NCBI RefSeq assembly: GCF_000164865.1
Contig: NC_014618.1
Location: 3,286,001-3,350,000 of the forward strand
Reading direction: 5' to 3'
DNA: 64,000 bases
Source: [Enterobacter] lignolyticus SCF1
GTDB taxonomy: Bacteria > Pseudomonadota > Gammaproteobacteria > Enterobacterales > Enterobacteriaceae
In this document: piece by piece, positions 25,108 through 34,533 of the stretch
How the letters are laid out: every line of letters begins with the position of its first letter
Position numbering within the stretch: the stretch's first letter is position 1
Made by a program: the position numbers and the translations under genes
The notes under the pieces: generated by a model
Told to the model about the DNA's origin: nothing
The model's database searches: none
The model's input: only the letters and a program-made list of their open reading frames with translations

Positions 25108-26874
25108 TTAGTAAGTACGAATCTTCGGCGGGAACGCCGGACGCAGCTTCGGTTCCATATTGACGCTACGACGCGTCATGGTTTCCGATTGCGGCAGATA
25201 CAGGGAATGGCACAGCCAGTTTTCGTCATCCCTTTCCGGGAAGTCGAAGCGGCTATGGGCGCCACGGCTTTCGGTACGGAAGTTCGCAGACTGCGCGGTG
25301 GCATAAGCCGTTTCCATCAGGTTATCCAGCTCCAGGCACTCGACGCGCTGGGTGTTGAATTCGCTGGAGGTGTCGTCCAGACGGGCATTTTTCAGGCGCT
25401 CGCGAATCGCTTTCAGCTCTTCAAGACCTTTCGCCATCGCATCGCCTTCACGGAATACCGAGAAGTTATGCTGCATACATTCCTGCAGCGCTTTGCGGAT
25501 AGCCACCGGATCTTCGCCGTCACGGTTACCGTTCCAGCGGTTCAGACGCGCCAGAGAAGCATTGATTTCATCTTCGGTCGCCTCCAGCAAATCGCCCTGC
25601 TCGGCGATAGACTCCTGCAGATGCAGGCCGACCGCACGACCGAACACCACCAGGTCCAGCAGCGAGTTGCCGCCCAGACGGTTGGCGCCGTGGACCGATA
25701 CGCAGGCGATCTCGCCCACCGCAAACAGCCCAGGAATCACTACGTCTTCGCCCTGCTCGTTCACGGTCAGCGCCTGGCCGGTGACTTTGGTCGGAATACC
25801 GCCCATCATGTAGTGGCAGGTCGGGATAACCGGAATCGGCTCTTTCACCGGGTCGACGTGGGCAAAGGTGCGCGACAGTTCGAGAATGCCCGGCAGACGG
25901 GATTCCAGCACTTCTTTACCCAGATGATCGAGCTTCAGTTTAGCGTGCGGGCCCCACGGGCCGTCGCAGCCGCGGCCTTCACGGATTTCGATCATGATGG
26001 AGCGCGCCACCACGTCACGACCCGCAAGGTCCTTCGCATTCGGGGCATAACGCTCCATAAAGCGTTCGCCGTGTTTGTTCAGCAGGTAACCGCCTTCGCC
26101 GCGGCAGCCTTCCGTCACCAGCACGCCCGCTCCGGCGATACCGGTCGGGTGGAACTGCCACATTTCCATATCCTGTACCGGAACACCGGCACGGATAGCC
26201 ATACCGACGCCGTCGCCGGTGTTGATGTGGGCGTTAGTGGTGGACTGATAAATACGGCCTGCGCCGCCGGTCGCCAGCACGGTGGCGCGGGCTTTGAAGT
26301 ACACCACTTCACCGGTTTCGATACACAGCGCGGTACAGCCGACAATCGCGCCGTCGGCGTTTTTCACCAGATCCAGCGCGTACCACTCGGAGAAAATGGT
26401 GGTGTGGTTCTTCAGGTTCTGCTGATACAGCGTATGCAGCAGCGCGTGACCGGTACGGTCAGCCGCCGCTGCGGTACGTGCCGCCTGCTCGCCGCCGAAG
26501 TTTTTCGACTGGCCGCCGAACGGACGTTGATAAATGGTGCCATTTTCCAGACGGGAGAACGGCAGTCCCATATGGTCCAGCTCCAGAATCGCCTCCGGGC
26601 CGGTCTTACACATATATTCGATAGCGTCCTGATCGCCGATATAGTCCGACCCTTTTACGGTGTCGTACATATGCCATTCCCAGTTATCTTCATGGGTATT
26701 ACCGAGCGCCACGGTGATGCCACCCTGCGCGGAAACGGTATGGGAACGGGTCGGGAAGACTTTGGAGAGCAGCGCACAGGTCTGGCCGCTCTGGGAGATT
26801 TGCAGCGCGGCGCGCATACCTGCGCCGCCTGCGCCGATCACAACAGCATCAAATTCTCTGACTGGCAGTTTCAT
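25108..26874 (-). CDS. sdhA: Succinate dehydrogenase flavoprotein subunit
   Basis: 588 aa, exactly the E. coli length when started at MKLPVREFDAV (26874). That ATG shares a base with the sdhD stop codon. It has the FAD-binding VIGAGGAGMRAALQ, the flavinylation-site region SHTVSAQGGITVAL and the active-site HPTGIAGAGVLVTEGCRGEGG. It oxidises succinate to fumarate in the TCA cycle and respiratory complex II. The upstream ATG at 26886 is an artefact. Confidence 0.99.
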   Translation of the reverse strand: MKLPVREFDAVVIGAGGAGMRAALQISQSGQTCALLSKVFPTRSHTVSAQGGITVALGNTHEDNWEWHMYDTVKGSDYIGDQDAIEYMCKTGPEAILELDHMGLPFSRLENGTIYQRPFGGQSKNFGGEQAARTAAAADRTGHALLHTLYQQNLKNHTTIFSEWYALDLVKNADGAIVGCTALCIETGEVVYFKARATVLATGGAGRIYQSTTNAHINTGDGVGMAIRAGVPVQDMEMWQFHPTGIAGAGVLVTEGCRGEGGYLLNKHGERFMERYAPNAKDLAGRDVVARSIMIEIREGRGCDGPWGPHAKLKLDHLGKEVLESRLPGILELSRTFAHVDPVKEPIPVIPTCHYMMGGIPTKVTGQALTVNEQGEDVVIPGLFAVGEIACVSVHGANRLGGNSLLDLVVFGRAVGLHLQESIAEQGDLLEATEDEINASLARLNRWNGNRDGEDPVAIRKALQECMQHNFSVFREGDAMAKGLEELKAIRERLKNARLDDTSSEFNTQRVECLELDNLMETAYATAQSANFRTESRGAHSRFDFPERDDENWLCHSLYLPQSETMTRRSVNMEPKLRPAFPPKIRTY

Positions 26875-27221
26875 TACACACCCCACACCACAACAAATCC
26901 ATAAATGACGTAAACCACCAGCGCAACAACGATAGCCAGCTGCAGCACAAGGCGCACGGCCAGCGGTTTAACGTAGTCGGTCAACACCTGCCACATGCCG
27001 ATCCAGGCGTGAATCAAGATGGAAAAGAGCGCCAGCAGGGTGAAAACTTTGGTGAAAGAGGAAGAGAAAAAGCCCGTCCAGACTTCCCAGGTCACGGTGC
27101 CGGTCGTCGCGAAAAAGCCAACCATGTAGATGATGTACAGGGTCAGAACGATCGCAGTGGCACGAACCAGAATGAAGTCATGTACGCCGTTGCGTCCTAA
27201 TGCCGAGGCGTTGCTTACCAT
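26874..27221 (-). CDS. sdhD: Succinate dehydrogenase membrane anchor SdhD
   Basis: 115 aa membrane anchor with three helices. It starts MVSNASALGRNGVHDFILVRAT, as in E. coli. His in HAWIGMWQVLTDY, a heme/quinone-site region, is conserved. It overlaps sdhC by 7 bases and meets sdhA at TAATG, so sdhC, D and A are tightly coupled. A longer frame opening at 27383 is not used. Confidence 0.97.
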   Translation of the reverse strand: MVSNASALGRNGVHDFILVRATAIVLTLYIIYMVGFFATTGTVTWEVWTGFFSSSFTKVFTLLALFSILIHAWIGMWQVLTDYVKPLAVRLVLQLAIVVALVVYVIYGFVVVWGV

Positions 27222-27604
27222 ACGAGGACTCCTGCGAGAAGTGAAAGCACGACAGTAATAACAAAAGAAATTTTGGCGGAACGTGTCCCTGCTTCGAGGG
27301 TTTCTTCCAGATAGCCAAAATCCATCAGCAGATGGCGGATACCGACAACGGCGTGGTAGGCCAGCGCGGTCAAGATGCCCCAAACGATGAATTTCACAAA
27401 GAAGCTACTCATGATGGACGTCGCCACCAGGAAGCCTTCAGGCGAAGAGAGACTGGTTCCCAACAGCCACAGCAGAATACCGACCGCCACGAAGGTAATC
27501 ACACCGGATACGCGATGGAGAATGGACGCTATCGCCGTTACAGGGAATCGGATCGTTGTCAGATCCAGATTGACAGGTCTTTGTTTCTTCACATTTTTTA
27601 TCAT
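27215..27604 (-). CDS. sdhC: Succinate dehydrogenase cytochrome b556 SdhC
   Basis: 129 aa, three-helix heme b subunit. It starts MIKNVKKQRPVNLDL (27604), matching E. coli. The SILHRVSG motif (quinone-site Ser and Arg) and the heme-ligand region LAYHAVVGIRH are present. First gene of the sdhCDAB-sucABCD operon, divergent from gltA. An in-frame ATG at 27619 is rejected by comparison with the family. Confidence 0.97.
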   Translation of the reverse strand: MIKNVKKQRPVNLDLTTIRFPVTAIASILHRVSGVITFVAVGILLWLLGTSLSSPEGFLVATSIMSSFFVKFIVWGILTALAYHAVVGIRHLLMDFGYLEETLEAGTRSAKISFVITVVLSLLAGVLVW

Positions 27605-28259
27605 GAATAACGCCCACATGCTGTTCTTATTGTTTCCTTCCTCCGGTCTGCGTGCGGGTCAGACAGCGTCCTTTTTCTATAACTGCGCGTCATGGATAAC
27701 CAACTTTTCAGAAGTTTAAAACGACACATTACAACGCTGGGTGGCTCGGGATTGCAGGGTATTCCGGAGACCTGGCGGCAGTATAGGCCGTTCACAAAAT
27801 CATTACAATTAACCTACATATAGTTTGTCGGGTTTTATGCGGAACAGTGATCGGCGTCACGATAACAACATTATTTTAATTTTTACTCAGCTAATTTGAC
27901 AAGTATTAAACATTATTGTTACAACCATCATCTGAAAAGTCATATAATGCTTAAAAGTTATGGGGTCACTCTTTCACCTGAGAATAAGTTATGTAACAGT
28001 GTGATGGTATTGACCGATGTAATCAGGACAGTTATTAGTGATAGACAGATTTGAATAAACGGACTGCTAATACCCTGATTTGCTGTAGTTTCACTGTGGA
28101 TTGAACGTATGCCGCCAGGCGCCCTTTAGCTCTGTACCCTGGTTTCTCCTCTGACGCGGAGCTGTGAGCCAAATAACAAACTGGTAACGTTGAACTGCAG
28201 CCTGAAGGCAAATCCGGCATCCAGCAGTCTTATGCAATAAGGCGCTAAGGAGACCGTAA
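27605..28259. promoter_or_regulatory. sdhC-gltA divergent regulatory region
   Basis: 655 bp with no credible gene. It contains the CRP site at 27846. A good gltA promoter candidate is TATAAT at 27943-27948 with TTACAA 18 bp upstream. AT-rich TTATTTTAATTTTTAC tracts probably serve ArcA and other regulators known for this region in E. coli. The last 300 bp form a long gltA 5' leader ending with GGAG upstream of the ATG. Confidence 0.6.
27846..27861. promoter_or_regulatory. CRP site in sdhC-gltA intergenic region
   Basis: AGTGATCGGCGTCACG matches TGTGA-N6-TCACA at 8 of 10 positions. It lies about 240 bp upstream of the sdhC ATG, in the divergent region. CRP is a known activator of sdh in E. coli. 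Confidence 0.6.
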
Positions 28260-29546
28260 ATGGCTGATACAAAGGCAAAGCTCACCCTAAATGGTGACGC
28301 TGCTATCGAACTGGATGTGCTCAAAGGTACACTCGGTCAGGACGTTATTGATATTCGTAGTCTCGGTTCAAAAGGGATGTTCACTTTTGACCCCGGTTTT
28401 ACCTCGACCGCATCTTGCGAATCCAAAATCACCTTTATCGACGGTGACGAAGGTATCCTGCTACATCGCGGTTTTCCTATCGATCAGTTAGCGACTGAGT
28501 CCAACTACCTGGAAGTATGTTACATCCTGCTGAACGGTGAAAAACCGACTCAGGCTCAGTACGATGAATTCAAAACCATCGTGACCCGACATACCATGAT
28601 CCATGAGCAGATTACTCGTCTGTTCCACGGCTTCCGCCGCGATTCTCACCCGATGGCGGTGATGTGTGGTGTGACAGGCGCGCTGGCCGCGTTTTATCAC
28701 GATGCGATGGACGTCAATAATCCACGTCATCGCGAAATCGCCGCTTTCCGCCTGCTGTCGAAAATGCCGACCATGGCGGCCATGTGCTACAAATACTCCA
28801 TCGGTCAGCCGTTCGTTTACCCGCGCAACGACCTTTCCTATGCGGGCAACTTCCTGCGCATGATGTTCTCCACGCCGTGCGAAGAGTATGTCGTCAATCC
28901 GGTGCTTGAGCGCGCGATGGATCGTATCCTGATTCTGCACGCTGACCACGAGCAGAACGCATCGACCTCTACCGTACGTACCGCGGGCTCCTCCGGCGCT
29001 AACCCGTTCGCCTGCATCGCGGCCGGTATTGCGTCCCTGTGGGGACCGGCGCACGGCGGCGCGAACGAAGCGGCGCTGAAGATGCTGGAAGAGATCAGCT
29101 CCGTTAAGCACATCCCGGAATTTGTCCGTCGCGCGAAAGACAAAAACGACTCTTTCCGCCTGATGGGCTTCGGCCATCGCGTCTACAAAAACTACGATCC
29201 GCGTGCAACCGTCATGCGCGAAACCTGTCACGAAGTGCTGAAAGAGCTGGGCACCAAAGACGACCTGCTGCAGGTCGCGATGGAGCTTGAGCACATCGCG
29301 CTCAACGACCCGTACTTCATCGAGAAGAAACTGTACCCGAACGTCGATTTCTACTCCGGCATCATCCTGAAAGCGATGGGCATTCCGTCTTCAATGTTTA
29401 CCGTTATCTTCGCGGTGGCGCGTACCGTTGGCTGGATTGCGCACTGGAGCGAAATGCATAACGACGGCATGAAGATCGCCCGTCCGCGTCAGCTGTATAC
29501 CGGCTACGAAAAACGCGATTTCACATCCGACCTGGCCAAACGCTAA
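28260..29546 (+). CDS. gltA: Citrate synthase (type II, GltA)
   Basis: 428 aa hexameric-type enzyme that condenses oxaloacetate and acetyl-CoA. Catalytic signatures present: GPAHGGANEA (active-site His), GFGHRVYKNYDPR (His) and NVDFYSG (Asp). It is one residue longer than E. coli at the C-terminus (ends SDLAKR). Monocistronic and divergent from sdhC, with a strong terminator at 29564-29591. Confidence 0.99.
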   Translation: MADTKAKLTLNGDAAIELDVLKGTLGQDVIDIRSLGSKGMFTFDPGFTSTASCESKITFIDGDEGILLHRGFPIDQLATESNYLEVCYILLNGEKPTQAQYDEFKTIVTRHTMIHEQITRLFHGFRRDSHPMAVMCGVTGALAAFYHDAMDVNNPRHREIAAFRLLSKMPTMAAMCYKYSIGQPFVYPRNDLSYAGNFLRMMFSTPCEEYVVNPVLERAMDRILILHADHEQNASTSTVRTAGSSGANPFACIAAGIASLWGPAHGGANEAALKMLEEISSVKHIPEFVRRAKDKNDSFRLMGFGHRVYKNYDPRATVMRETCHEVLKELGTKDDLLQVAMELEHIALNDPYFIEKKLYPNVDFYSGIILKAMGIPSSMFTVIFAVARTVGWIAHWSEMHNDGMKIARPRQLYTGYEKRDFTSDLAKR

Positions 29547-29563
29547 TCCCGTAACGCCCGATG

Positions 29564-29591
29564 AAAAAACGCGCCTGCCGGCGCGTTTTTT
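29564..29591. terminator. Bidirectional terminator gltA/nei
   Basis: Stem AAAAAACGCGCC / GGCGCGTTTTTT with loop TGCC. The A and T flanks make it active on either strand. It lies between the convergent gltA and nei ends. Confidence 0.9.
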
Positions 29592-29601
29592 ATTTCACGA
29601 A

Positions 29602-30393
29602 TCAGTGCTGACAACCCGGGCACCAGTAAAACGGCCGCGACGCTTGCAGTGTTTTTGCGATGATCCCGCCGCAGCGTTCGCAGGTTTCGCCATCGCGATG
29701 AAACACCTTAAAGCGGAACAGTGCGCCGTGGTGCTTGTTGTCGTCGGCATTTCCCCGCGTGCGGTAGGAAAGACGGGGAATATCCAGCAGCGCATGGCAG
29801 AGCGCGTCAAGCTGCGCATCGCTTAGCCCGGACGCTTTATGCTGCGCCGTCAGCCCGACCTGCCAGAGGATCTCCACCCGCAGGTAGTTTCCCAGCCCGG
29901 CGAGAAACGCCTGGTCCAGCAGCAGGCCGGAAAACTGCCGGTTGCGAAAGCTCGGCAGCAGCAAACGCGCCCGTACGCATTCCGGCGTCAGCGCCATATC
30001 AAGCACATCCGGCCCGACGCGCTGTAAAAAGGGGTGAGTCGCCAGCTGCTCCGCCGTCAGCATTTCGATATCTGACGCGCTATACAGCAGTATCGCTTTT
30101 TCTGCGGTCTGCAGCTTTACCCGCAGCACGCGCGTCGTGTCCGGCAGCGTCCCCGCCTCCACCACCCGCCAGACGCCGTACAGCTGATTATGGCTGTAGA
30201 GCGTCAGCCCGCCGGAAAAGTGCGTCAGCAGCGCTTTTCCGCGGGTCTCAATGTGAGTCACGGTCTGGCCGACCAACAACAACTGATACTGCGCGAGCTG
30301 CGGGAAGGCAAACCAGACCCCGGTCAACGGTTTGCCTTTGATAGCCGCTTCCAGGCTATCCGCCGCGCGGCGGATTTCCGGACCTTCCGGCAT
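29602..30393 (-). CDS. nei: Endonuclease VIII (DNA glycosylase/AP lyase)
   Basis: 263 aa, the E. coli length. The N-terminal PEGPEIRR gives the Pro2 nucleophile and Glu3 needed for base excision of oxidised pyrimidines. The H2TH domain and a C-terminal Fpg/Nei zinc finger (CERCGG ... WCPGCQH) are present. It ends the leftward ybgI-pxp-pcp-nei gene run, 24 bp after pcp. Confidence 0.97.
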   Translation of the reverse strand: MPEGPEIRRAADSLEAAIKGKPLTGVWFAFPQLAQYQLLLVGQTVTHIETRGKALLTHFSGGLTLYSHNQLYGVWRVVEAGTLPDTTRVLRVKLQTAEKAILLYSASDIEMLTAEQLATHPFLQRVGPDVLDMALTPECVRARLLLPSFRNRQFSGLLLDQAFLAGLGNYLRVEILWQVGLTAQHKASGLSDAQLDALCHALLDIPRLSYRTRGNADDNKHHGALFRFKVFHRDGETCERCGGIIAKTLQASRPFYWCPGCQH

Positions 30394-30417
30394 CGTTTTG
30401 TCCTTATTTCTGTCCGA

Positions 30418-31062
30418 TCAGTGGGTTGCGCCGCCGGTCACGGCGATATCTTCAGCCACCTGTAGCGCCGTGGCGATGGCTATCTCCAGCCCGTGACGCA
30501 CCGTCTCTGCCGCCATGCTGGGCGCGCCGGGGTGCGCCGCCGCTTGTTCCGGCAGGTAAGGAATATGGATAAACCCGCCCTTCACATCCTGAATGCCGCT
30601 CAGCGTATGCAGCAGGCCGTACATCACGTGGTTGCAGACAAAGGTTCCGGCAGTTTGCGATACCGATGCCGGAATGCCCGCCTCGCGCATCGCCGTAACC
30701 ATCGCTTTAATCGGCAACGTACTAAACCAGGCCGCCGGGCCGCCGGGAACAATCGGCTCATCGACCGGCTGCCTGCCCCGGTTGTCCGGGATGCGGGCAT
30801 CGTCGACGTTAATCGCCACGCGCTCGACGGTGATATCCGTACGTCCTCCGGCCTGGCCGACGGCCAGCACCAGCGCTGGCGACAGCGCATCAATCGCGGC
30901 GTTAAGCGCCATCAGCGATTCGCCAAACACGCAGGGCAGCTGACGCGCCACCACGCGGCATCCCGCAATAATCGCATTGTCGAGGCGTGAAACCACTTCC
31001 CAGGAAGGGTTCACCTGCTCGCCGCCGAAGGGTTCAAACCCGGTGATCAGTACCGTTTTCAT
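30418..31062 (-). CDS. pcp: Pyroglutamyl-peptidase I
   Basis: 214 aa cysteine peptidase (C15 family) that removes N-terminal pyroglutamate from peptides. Catalytic triad residues visible: Glu80 (DITVERVAIN), Cys143 (GTFVCNHVMYG) and His166 (GGFIHIPYLP). It lies 9 bp downstream of the DUF979 gene and in the same run as pxpABC. This suggests it supplies 5-oxoproline to the pathway next door. E. coli K-12 lacks this gene at this place. Confidence 0.95.
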   Translation of the reverse strand: MKTVLITGFEPFGGEQVNPSWEVVSRLDNAIIAGCRVVARQLPCVFGESLMALNAAIDALSPALVLAVGQAGGRTDITVERVAINVDDARIPDNRGRQPVDEPIVPGGPAAWFSTLPIKAMVTAMREAGIPASVSQTAGTFVCNHVMYGLLHTLSGIQDVKGGFIHIPYLPEQAAAHPGAPSMAAETVRHGLEIAIATALQVAEDIAVTGGATH

Positions 31063-31071
31063 CCTTCCTCC

Positions 31072-32067
31072 TTACAGGAACATCAGGAAATACATCAGGA
31101 ACACGTTGGTCAGCAGCAGCAGGAGCCCGGTCGGCACCTGCGCTTTAATGACCGCATTTTTATCCGGCAGCTCCAGCAGCGCGGCGGGAACAATGTTGAA
31201 GTTTGCCGCCATCGGCGTCATCAGCGTCCCGCAGTAGCCGGAGAACATGCCAATGGCCGCCATCACCGCCGGATTTCCGCCATGCTGCAGCACCAGAATC
31301 GGGATGCCGATCCCCGCCGTGACAATCGGGAACGCGGCGAAGGCGTTGCCCATCACCATGGTCAGCAGCGCCATGCCGATGGTGTAGACCGCGACGGCCA
31401 CGAAACGGCTATCGACGGCGAGGTACTCCTGCGTAAGGTACGAGATGCCGCTGCCGACGCCTGCCGCGGTAAACAGCAGCCCGAGGGTGGCGAGGATCTG
31501 CGGTAAAATGAACGCCCAGCCGATGGAGTCCAGCAGGCGGCGGGCCTCCTGAATCGGCTGATGCGCCTTCTCATGCGTCATCTTTACCGCCATCCCCAGA
31601 CCCAGCAACGACCCTACGGTCATGGAAAACAGCGTCACCAGGGTCGCGTGATTGCCCGGCCCGAACAGCGCCAGCTGCAGCCCCGGAATATAGTTAAACA
31701 TCAGCACGCCAATGACGGTCACCAGCGGAATCGCCAGCGCCGGATAAAACAGGCGGTTGCCGAGACGGACAGCGCTTTCCTCACGCTGTTCACGGCTACG
31801 CTGGTGATAGCTGCCGAGCTTTACGCCGCCGAAACCGGCAATCAGCGCCATCACTACCACCGCGCCGCCGACGGCGATATTGACCATGCGTTTATCGCCC
31901 ACCAGCTGATAGGTCCAGTCGCCCAGCAGGAACAGCAGGCCATACACGCCCCAGAACAGACCCGTCGTCAGGCGACGCGGGTTCGCTTTGTCCTGCCAGG
32001 ACATGACGGCGACAATCAGCAGGACGCCCCCCGCCAGCCAGTAGAGGTAGCTTTGCTGGAAATTCAT
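31072..32067 (-). CDS. DUF979 membrane protein, candidate 5-oxoproline permease subunit
   Basis: 331 aa integral membrane protein with about 9-10 hydrophobic segments. The start is MNFQQSYLYWLAGG at 32067, which overlaps the DUF969 stop by 4 bases; the longer frame to 32196 only runs antiparallel through that gene's coding sequence. The family is uncharacterised (DUF979). In many bacteria DUF969, DUF979 and pcp are adjacent. Here they also sit with the 5-oxoprolinase genes pxpABC, so a two-part uptake system for 5-oxoproline or pyroglutamyl compounds is a reasonable inference. Confidence 0.8.
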   Translation of the reverse strand: MNFQQSYLYWLAGGVLLIVAVMSWQDKANPRRLTTGLFWGVYGLLFLLGDWTYQLVGDKRMVNIAVGGAVVVMALIAGFGGVKLGSYHQRSREQREESAVRLGNRLFYPALAIPLVTVIGVLMFNYIPGLQLALFGPGNHATLVTLFSMTVGSLLGLGMAVKMTHEKAHQPIQEARRLLDSIGWAFILPQILATLGLLFTAAGVGSGISYLTQEYLAVDSRFVAVAVYTIGMALLTMVMGNAFAAFPIVTAGIGIPILVLQHGGNPAVMAAIGMFSGYCGTLMTPMAANFNIVPAALLELPDKNAVIKAQVPTGLLLLLTNVFLMYFLMFL

Positions 32068-32795
32068 TGCGCCTCTCCTTTGCGGATGGTTTGCGTCGCG
32101 CTGGCTTTCAGCATCTCGCGCTGCAGGTAGCTGTCCAGACGCCACAGCCGCGCGCCGTGGATCAGAAAGGCGCAGAGCGCCGTTGGGATCCCCCACAGCG
32201 CAATGTGCAGCGGCTCGGTCTGGATCCCGCCGGATTCCAGCATAAAATTGTGCATGAAGATGATCGCGCCGAAGGCGACGAAAATATCCTCGCCAAAGAA
32301 CAGACCGACGTTATCGGTCGCCGCCGACATCGCCCGCAGGCGATAGCGCACCGCGCCGGGCAGTTCGCCGAACTTTTTCTCCGCGGCCCCTTCCGCCATC
32401 GGCGCCAGCAGCGGACGCACCATTTGCGGATGGCCGCCAAGGCTGGTCAGCCCCAGCGCAGCGGTCGCTTCACGAATGAACAGATAGACAATCAGCAGGC
32501 GTCCCGAGGTGGCGCTGCGAATTCTGGCAATCCACGCCTGGGCGCGCTCTTTCAGCCCGTGGCGCTCCAGCAGGCCGATGACGGCCAGCGGGATAAGCAG
32601 GATAAACGGCAGGTTGCGGGTGTTGAGAAAGCCTTCGCCCAGCTTCTCGAGAATGGTGGCGATCGGCATATGCGCCGCCAGCCCGGTGACAATCCCGGCG
32701 ACGATGACCACCAGTACCGGGTTAAAGCGTAAAAGAAATCCAACCACAATGACGGCTATTCCCATCAGTGGCCAGAGCGTTATTGTCTCTCCCAT
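32064..32795 (-). CDS. DUF969 membrane protein, partner of DUF979
   Basis: 243 aa, five to six hydrophobic segments, starting MGETITLWPLMGIAVIVVGF. It belongs to the uncharacterised DUF969 family that is always found beside DUF979. The 4-base overlap with DUF979 implies coupled synthesis of a heteromeric complex. Transport of 5-oxoproline is inferred from the flanking pxpA and pcp genes only. Confidence 0.8.
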   Translation of the reverse strand: MGETITLWPLMGIAVIVVGFLLRFNPVLVVIVAGIVTGLAAHMPIATILEKLGEGFLNTRNLPFILLIPLAVIGLLERHGLKERAQAWIARIRSATSGRLLIVYLFIREATAALGLTSLGGHPQMVRPLLAPMAEGAAEKKFGELPGAVRYRLRAMSAATDNVGLFFGEDIFVAFGAIIFMHNFMLESGGIQTEPLHIALWGIPTALCAFLIHGARLWRLDSYLQREMLKASATQTIRKGEAQ

Positions 32796-32876
32796 AGTTC
32801 TTTCCTGTTTGTGAGTTGTGATCCATTGTGTCGTTTGTTATATGCACGGCCCCTCTATGGAGGCTATGTCAATGAT

Positions 32877-33611
32877 TTAAGCTACGATATTGATACTGCA
32901 CGCCTGAAATGCCGCGCGCAAGCGGCGGGCGAAAGCGAGTGCGTGCTCGCCGTCGCCATGAATGCACACCGTTTGTGCCGTCACGCTTGCCCACTCGCCG
33001 GTAATGCTTTTCACCCGTCCGGATTCCACCATCCCCAGCGTTTGCGCCAGCGCCTGTTCTTCATCCTCAATCAGCGCGCCCGGCTGAGTACGCGGCACCA
33101 GCGAGCCGTCCGCCAGGTAGCCGCGGTCGGCGAACACCTCCTGACGCGTCGTCAGACCATAACGCTCGCCTGCGCGAATCAGTTCGCTGCCCGCCAGCCC
33201 CACCAGAATCAATGACGGATCGCAGGCCCGTACCGCCTTCGCGATAGCGTCGGCCAGCTGCGGATCCTTTGCCGCCTGGTTGTAGAGCATGCCGTGCGGC
33301 TTAACATGGCGCATCGCGCCGCCTTCCGCGCGCGCCATCGCCGCCAGCGCGCCTATCTGATACAGCGTCTGCGCGTACACTGTTTCCGGCGGCAGGTTCA
33401 TGGCGGTACGGCCAAAGTTTTCCCGATCCGGGAAACTCGGATGCGCGCCAATCGCCACGCCGTTCTTCAACGCGTCACGCACGCTCGCCAGCATGGTTTG
33501 CGCATCGCCGGCATGAAACCCGCAGGCGATGTTGGCGGAGGAGACCAGTTTTAATAACTCAGCGTCGCTGGCGCAACCCTCGCCCAGGTCCGCATTCAAA
33601 TCAATTTTCAT
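32877..33611 (-). CDS. pxpA: 5-Oxoprolinase subunit A (LamB/YcsF family)
   Basis: 244 aa (MKIDLNADLGEGCASDAELL...). The family motifs NADLGEG, IACGFHAGD and GAHPSFPDRENFGR are present. With PxpB and PxpC it hydrolyses 5-oxo-L-proline to glutamate using ATP. It overlaps the pxpC end by 11 bases. Formerly ybgL. Confidence 0.96.
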   Translation of the reverse strand: MKIDLNADLGEGCASDAELLKLVSSANIACGFHAGDAQTMLASVRDALKNGVAIGAHPSFPDRENFGRTAMNLPPETVYAQTLYQIGALAAMARAEGGAMRHVKPHGMLYNQAAKDPQLADAIAKAVRACDPSLILVGLAGSELIRAGERYGLTTRQEVFADRGYLADGSLVPRTQPGALIEDEEQALAQTLGMVESGRVKSITGEWASVTAQTVCIHGDGEHALAFARRLRAAFQACSINIVA

Positions 33612-34533
33612 CGTTGAGTCGCCATATTAGCTGTTCGATATAGCGCTGCCGGTCGTGACGCGCCTGTAGCGCCTCTTCCAGCGAACACGGAACAAAATGA
33701 ATGGGTTGCCCAAGGGGAATTTGCGCCAGGTGATACATATCCGCCTCAATAATACAGGCAATTCGCGGATAGCCGCCGGTCGTCTGGGCATCGTTCATCA
33801 GCACGATCGGCTGCCCGTTGTGCGGCACCTGGATGACGCCCGGCAGCAGTCCGTGCGAGACCATCTCGCGATCGGTGGTGCGGGTCAGCGGCTGCCCCTG
33901 CAGGCGGTAGCCCATCCGGTTGCTTTGCGGGCTCAGCTGCCAGGGCGAGCGCCAGAACGCCTCCTGCGAGGCCTGATCAAACTCCTGGTATTCCGGCCCG
34001 GGCAGCGCGCGAATGCGGTTGCCCCACAGCAGCTGCTTGACGCCCCGCGCCTCGCTGAGCTGCCGCCCCGGTTTTCCTGTCGCCAGCCGGTCGCCATCTT
34101 TCAGCAGGCGGCCTTCATAACCGCCGATGCCGACCTTCAGGTCGGTGCTGCGGGACCCCATGACTTCCGGCACATCGATTCCGCCCGCCACCGCCAGATA
34201 GCTGCGCATCCCGTGCAGCGGCCGCTTCAGCGTCAGCCGCTGGCCTGCTTTCACCGGCAGCCGCCAGCCGGTCCAGACGGGCTGACGATCAAGATGCGCC
34301 GCGCAGCTTGCTCCGGTAAGGGCGAACCAGCCGTCAGACTCAAACTCCACCACCAGCTGCCCCAGGGTTATCTCCAGCGCCGCGGCGCCGGGATCGTTGC
34401 CCACCAGCAGATTCGCGATATACAGCGCCGGTTTGTCCAGCGCGCCGCAGTGGCTGATGCCCGACTGACGAAAGCCGTGGCGTCCGTTATCCTGCACCGA
34501 GGTGTACATCCCCGCCCGAATAATGTTCAGCAT
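33601..34533 (-). CDS. pxpC: 5-Oxoprolinase subunit C (urea amidolyase-like)
   Basis: 310 aa, biotin-dependent carboxylase-type carboxyltransferase 2 family (MLNIIRAGMYTSVQDNGRHGFRQSGIS; GGYPRIACIIEADMYHLAQI). It forms the PxpBC kinase-like part with PxpB. It overlaps pxpB by 7 bases and pxpA by 11. Formerly ybgK. Confidence 0.96.
   Translation of the reverse strand: MLNIIRAGMYTSVQDNGRHGFRQSGISHCGALDKPALYIANLLVGNDPGAAALEITLGQLVVEFESDGWFALTGASCAAHLDRQPVWTGWRLPVKAGQRLTLKRPLHGMRSYLAVAGGIDVPEVMGSRSTDLKVGIGGYEGRLLKDGDRLATGKPGRQLSEARGVKQLLWGNRIRALPGPEYQEFDQASQEAFWRSPWQLSPQSNRMGYRLQGQPLTRTTDREMVSHGLLPGVIQVPHNGQPIVLMNDAQTTGGYPRIACIIEADMYHLAQIPLGQPIHFVPCSLEEALQARHDRQRYIEQLIWRLNDEN

Noticed and set aside
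25189..26904. 571-aa plus-strand ORF
   Set aside because: Antisense to sdhA; no recognisable domain and Gln/His/Arg-rich.
31072..32196. Extension of the DUF979 gene to 32196
   Set aside because: The additional 43 residues lie over the end of DUF969 in another frame and are not family-like; the MNFQQSYLYW start has the ATGA overlap.
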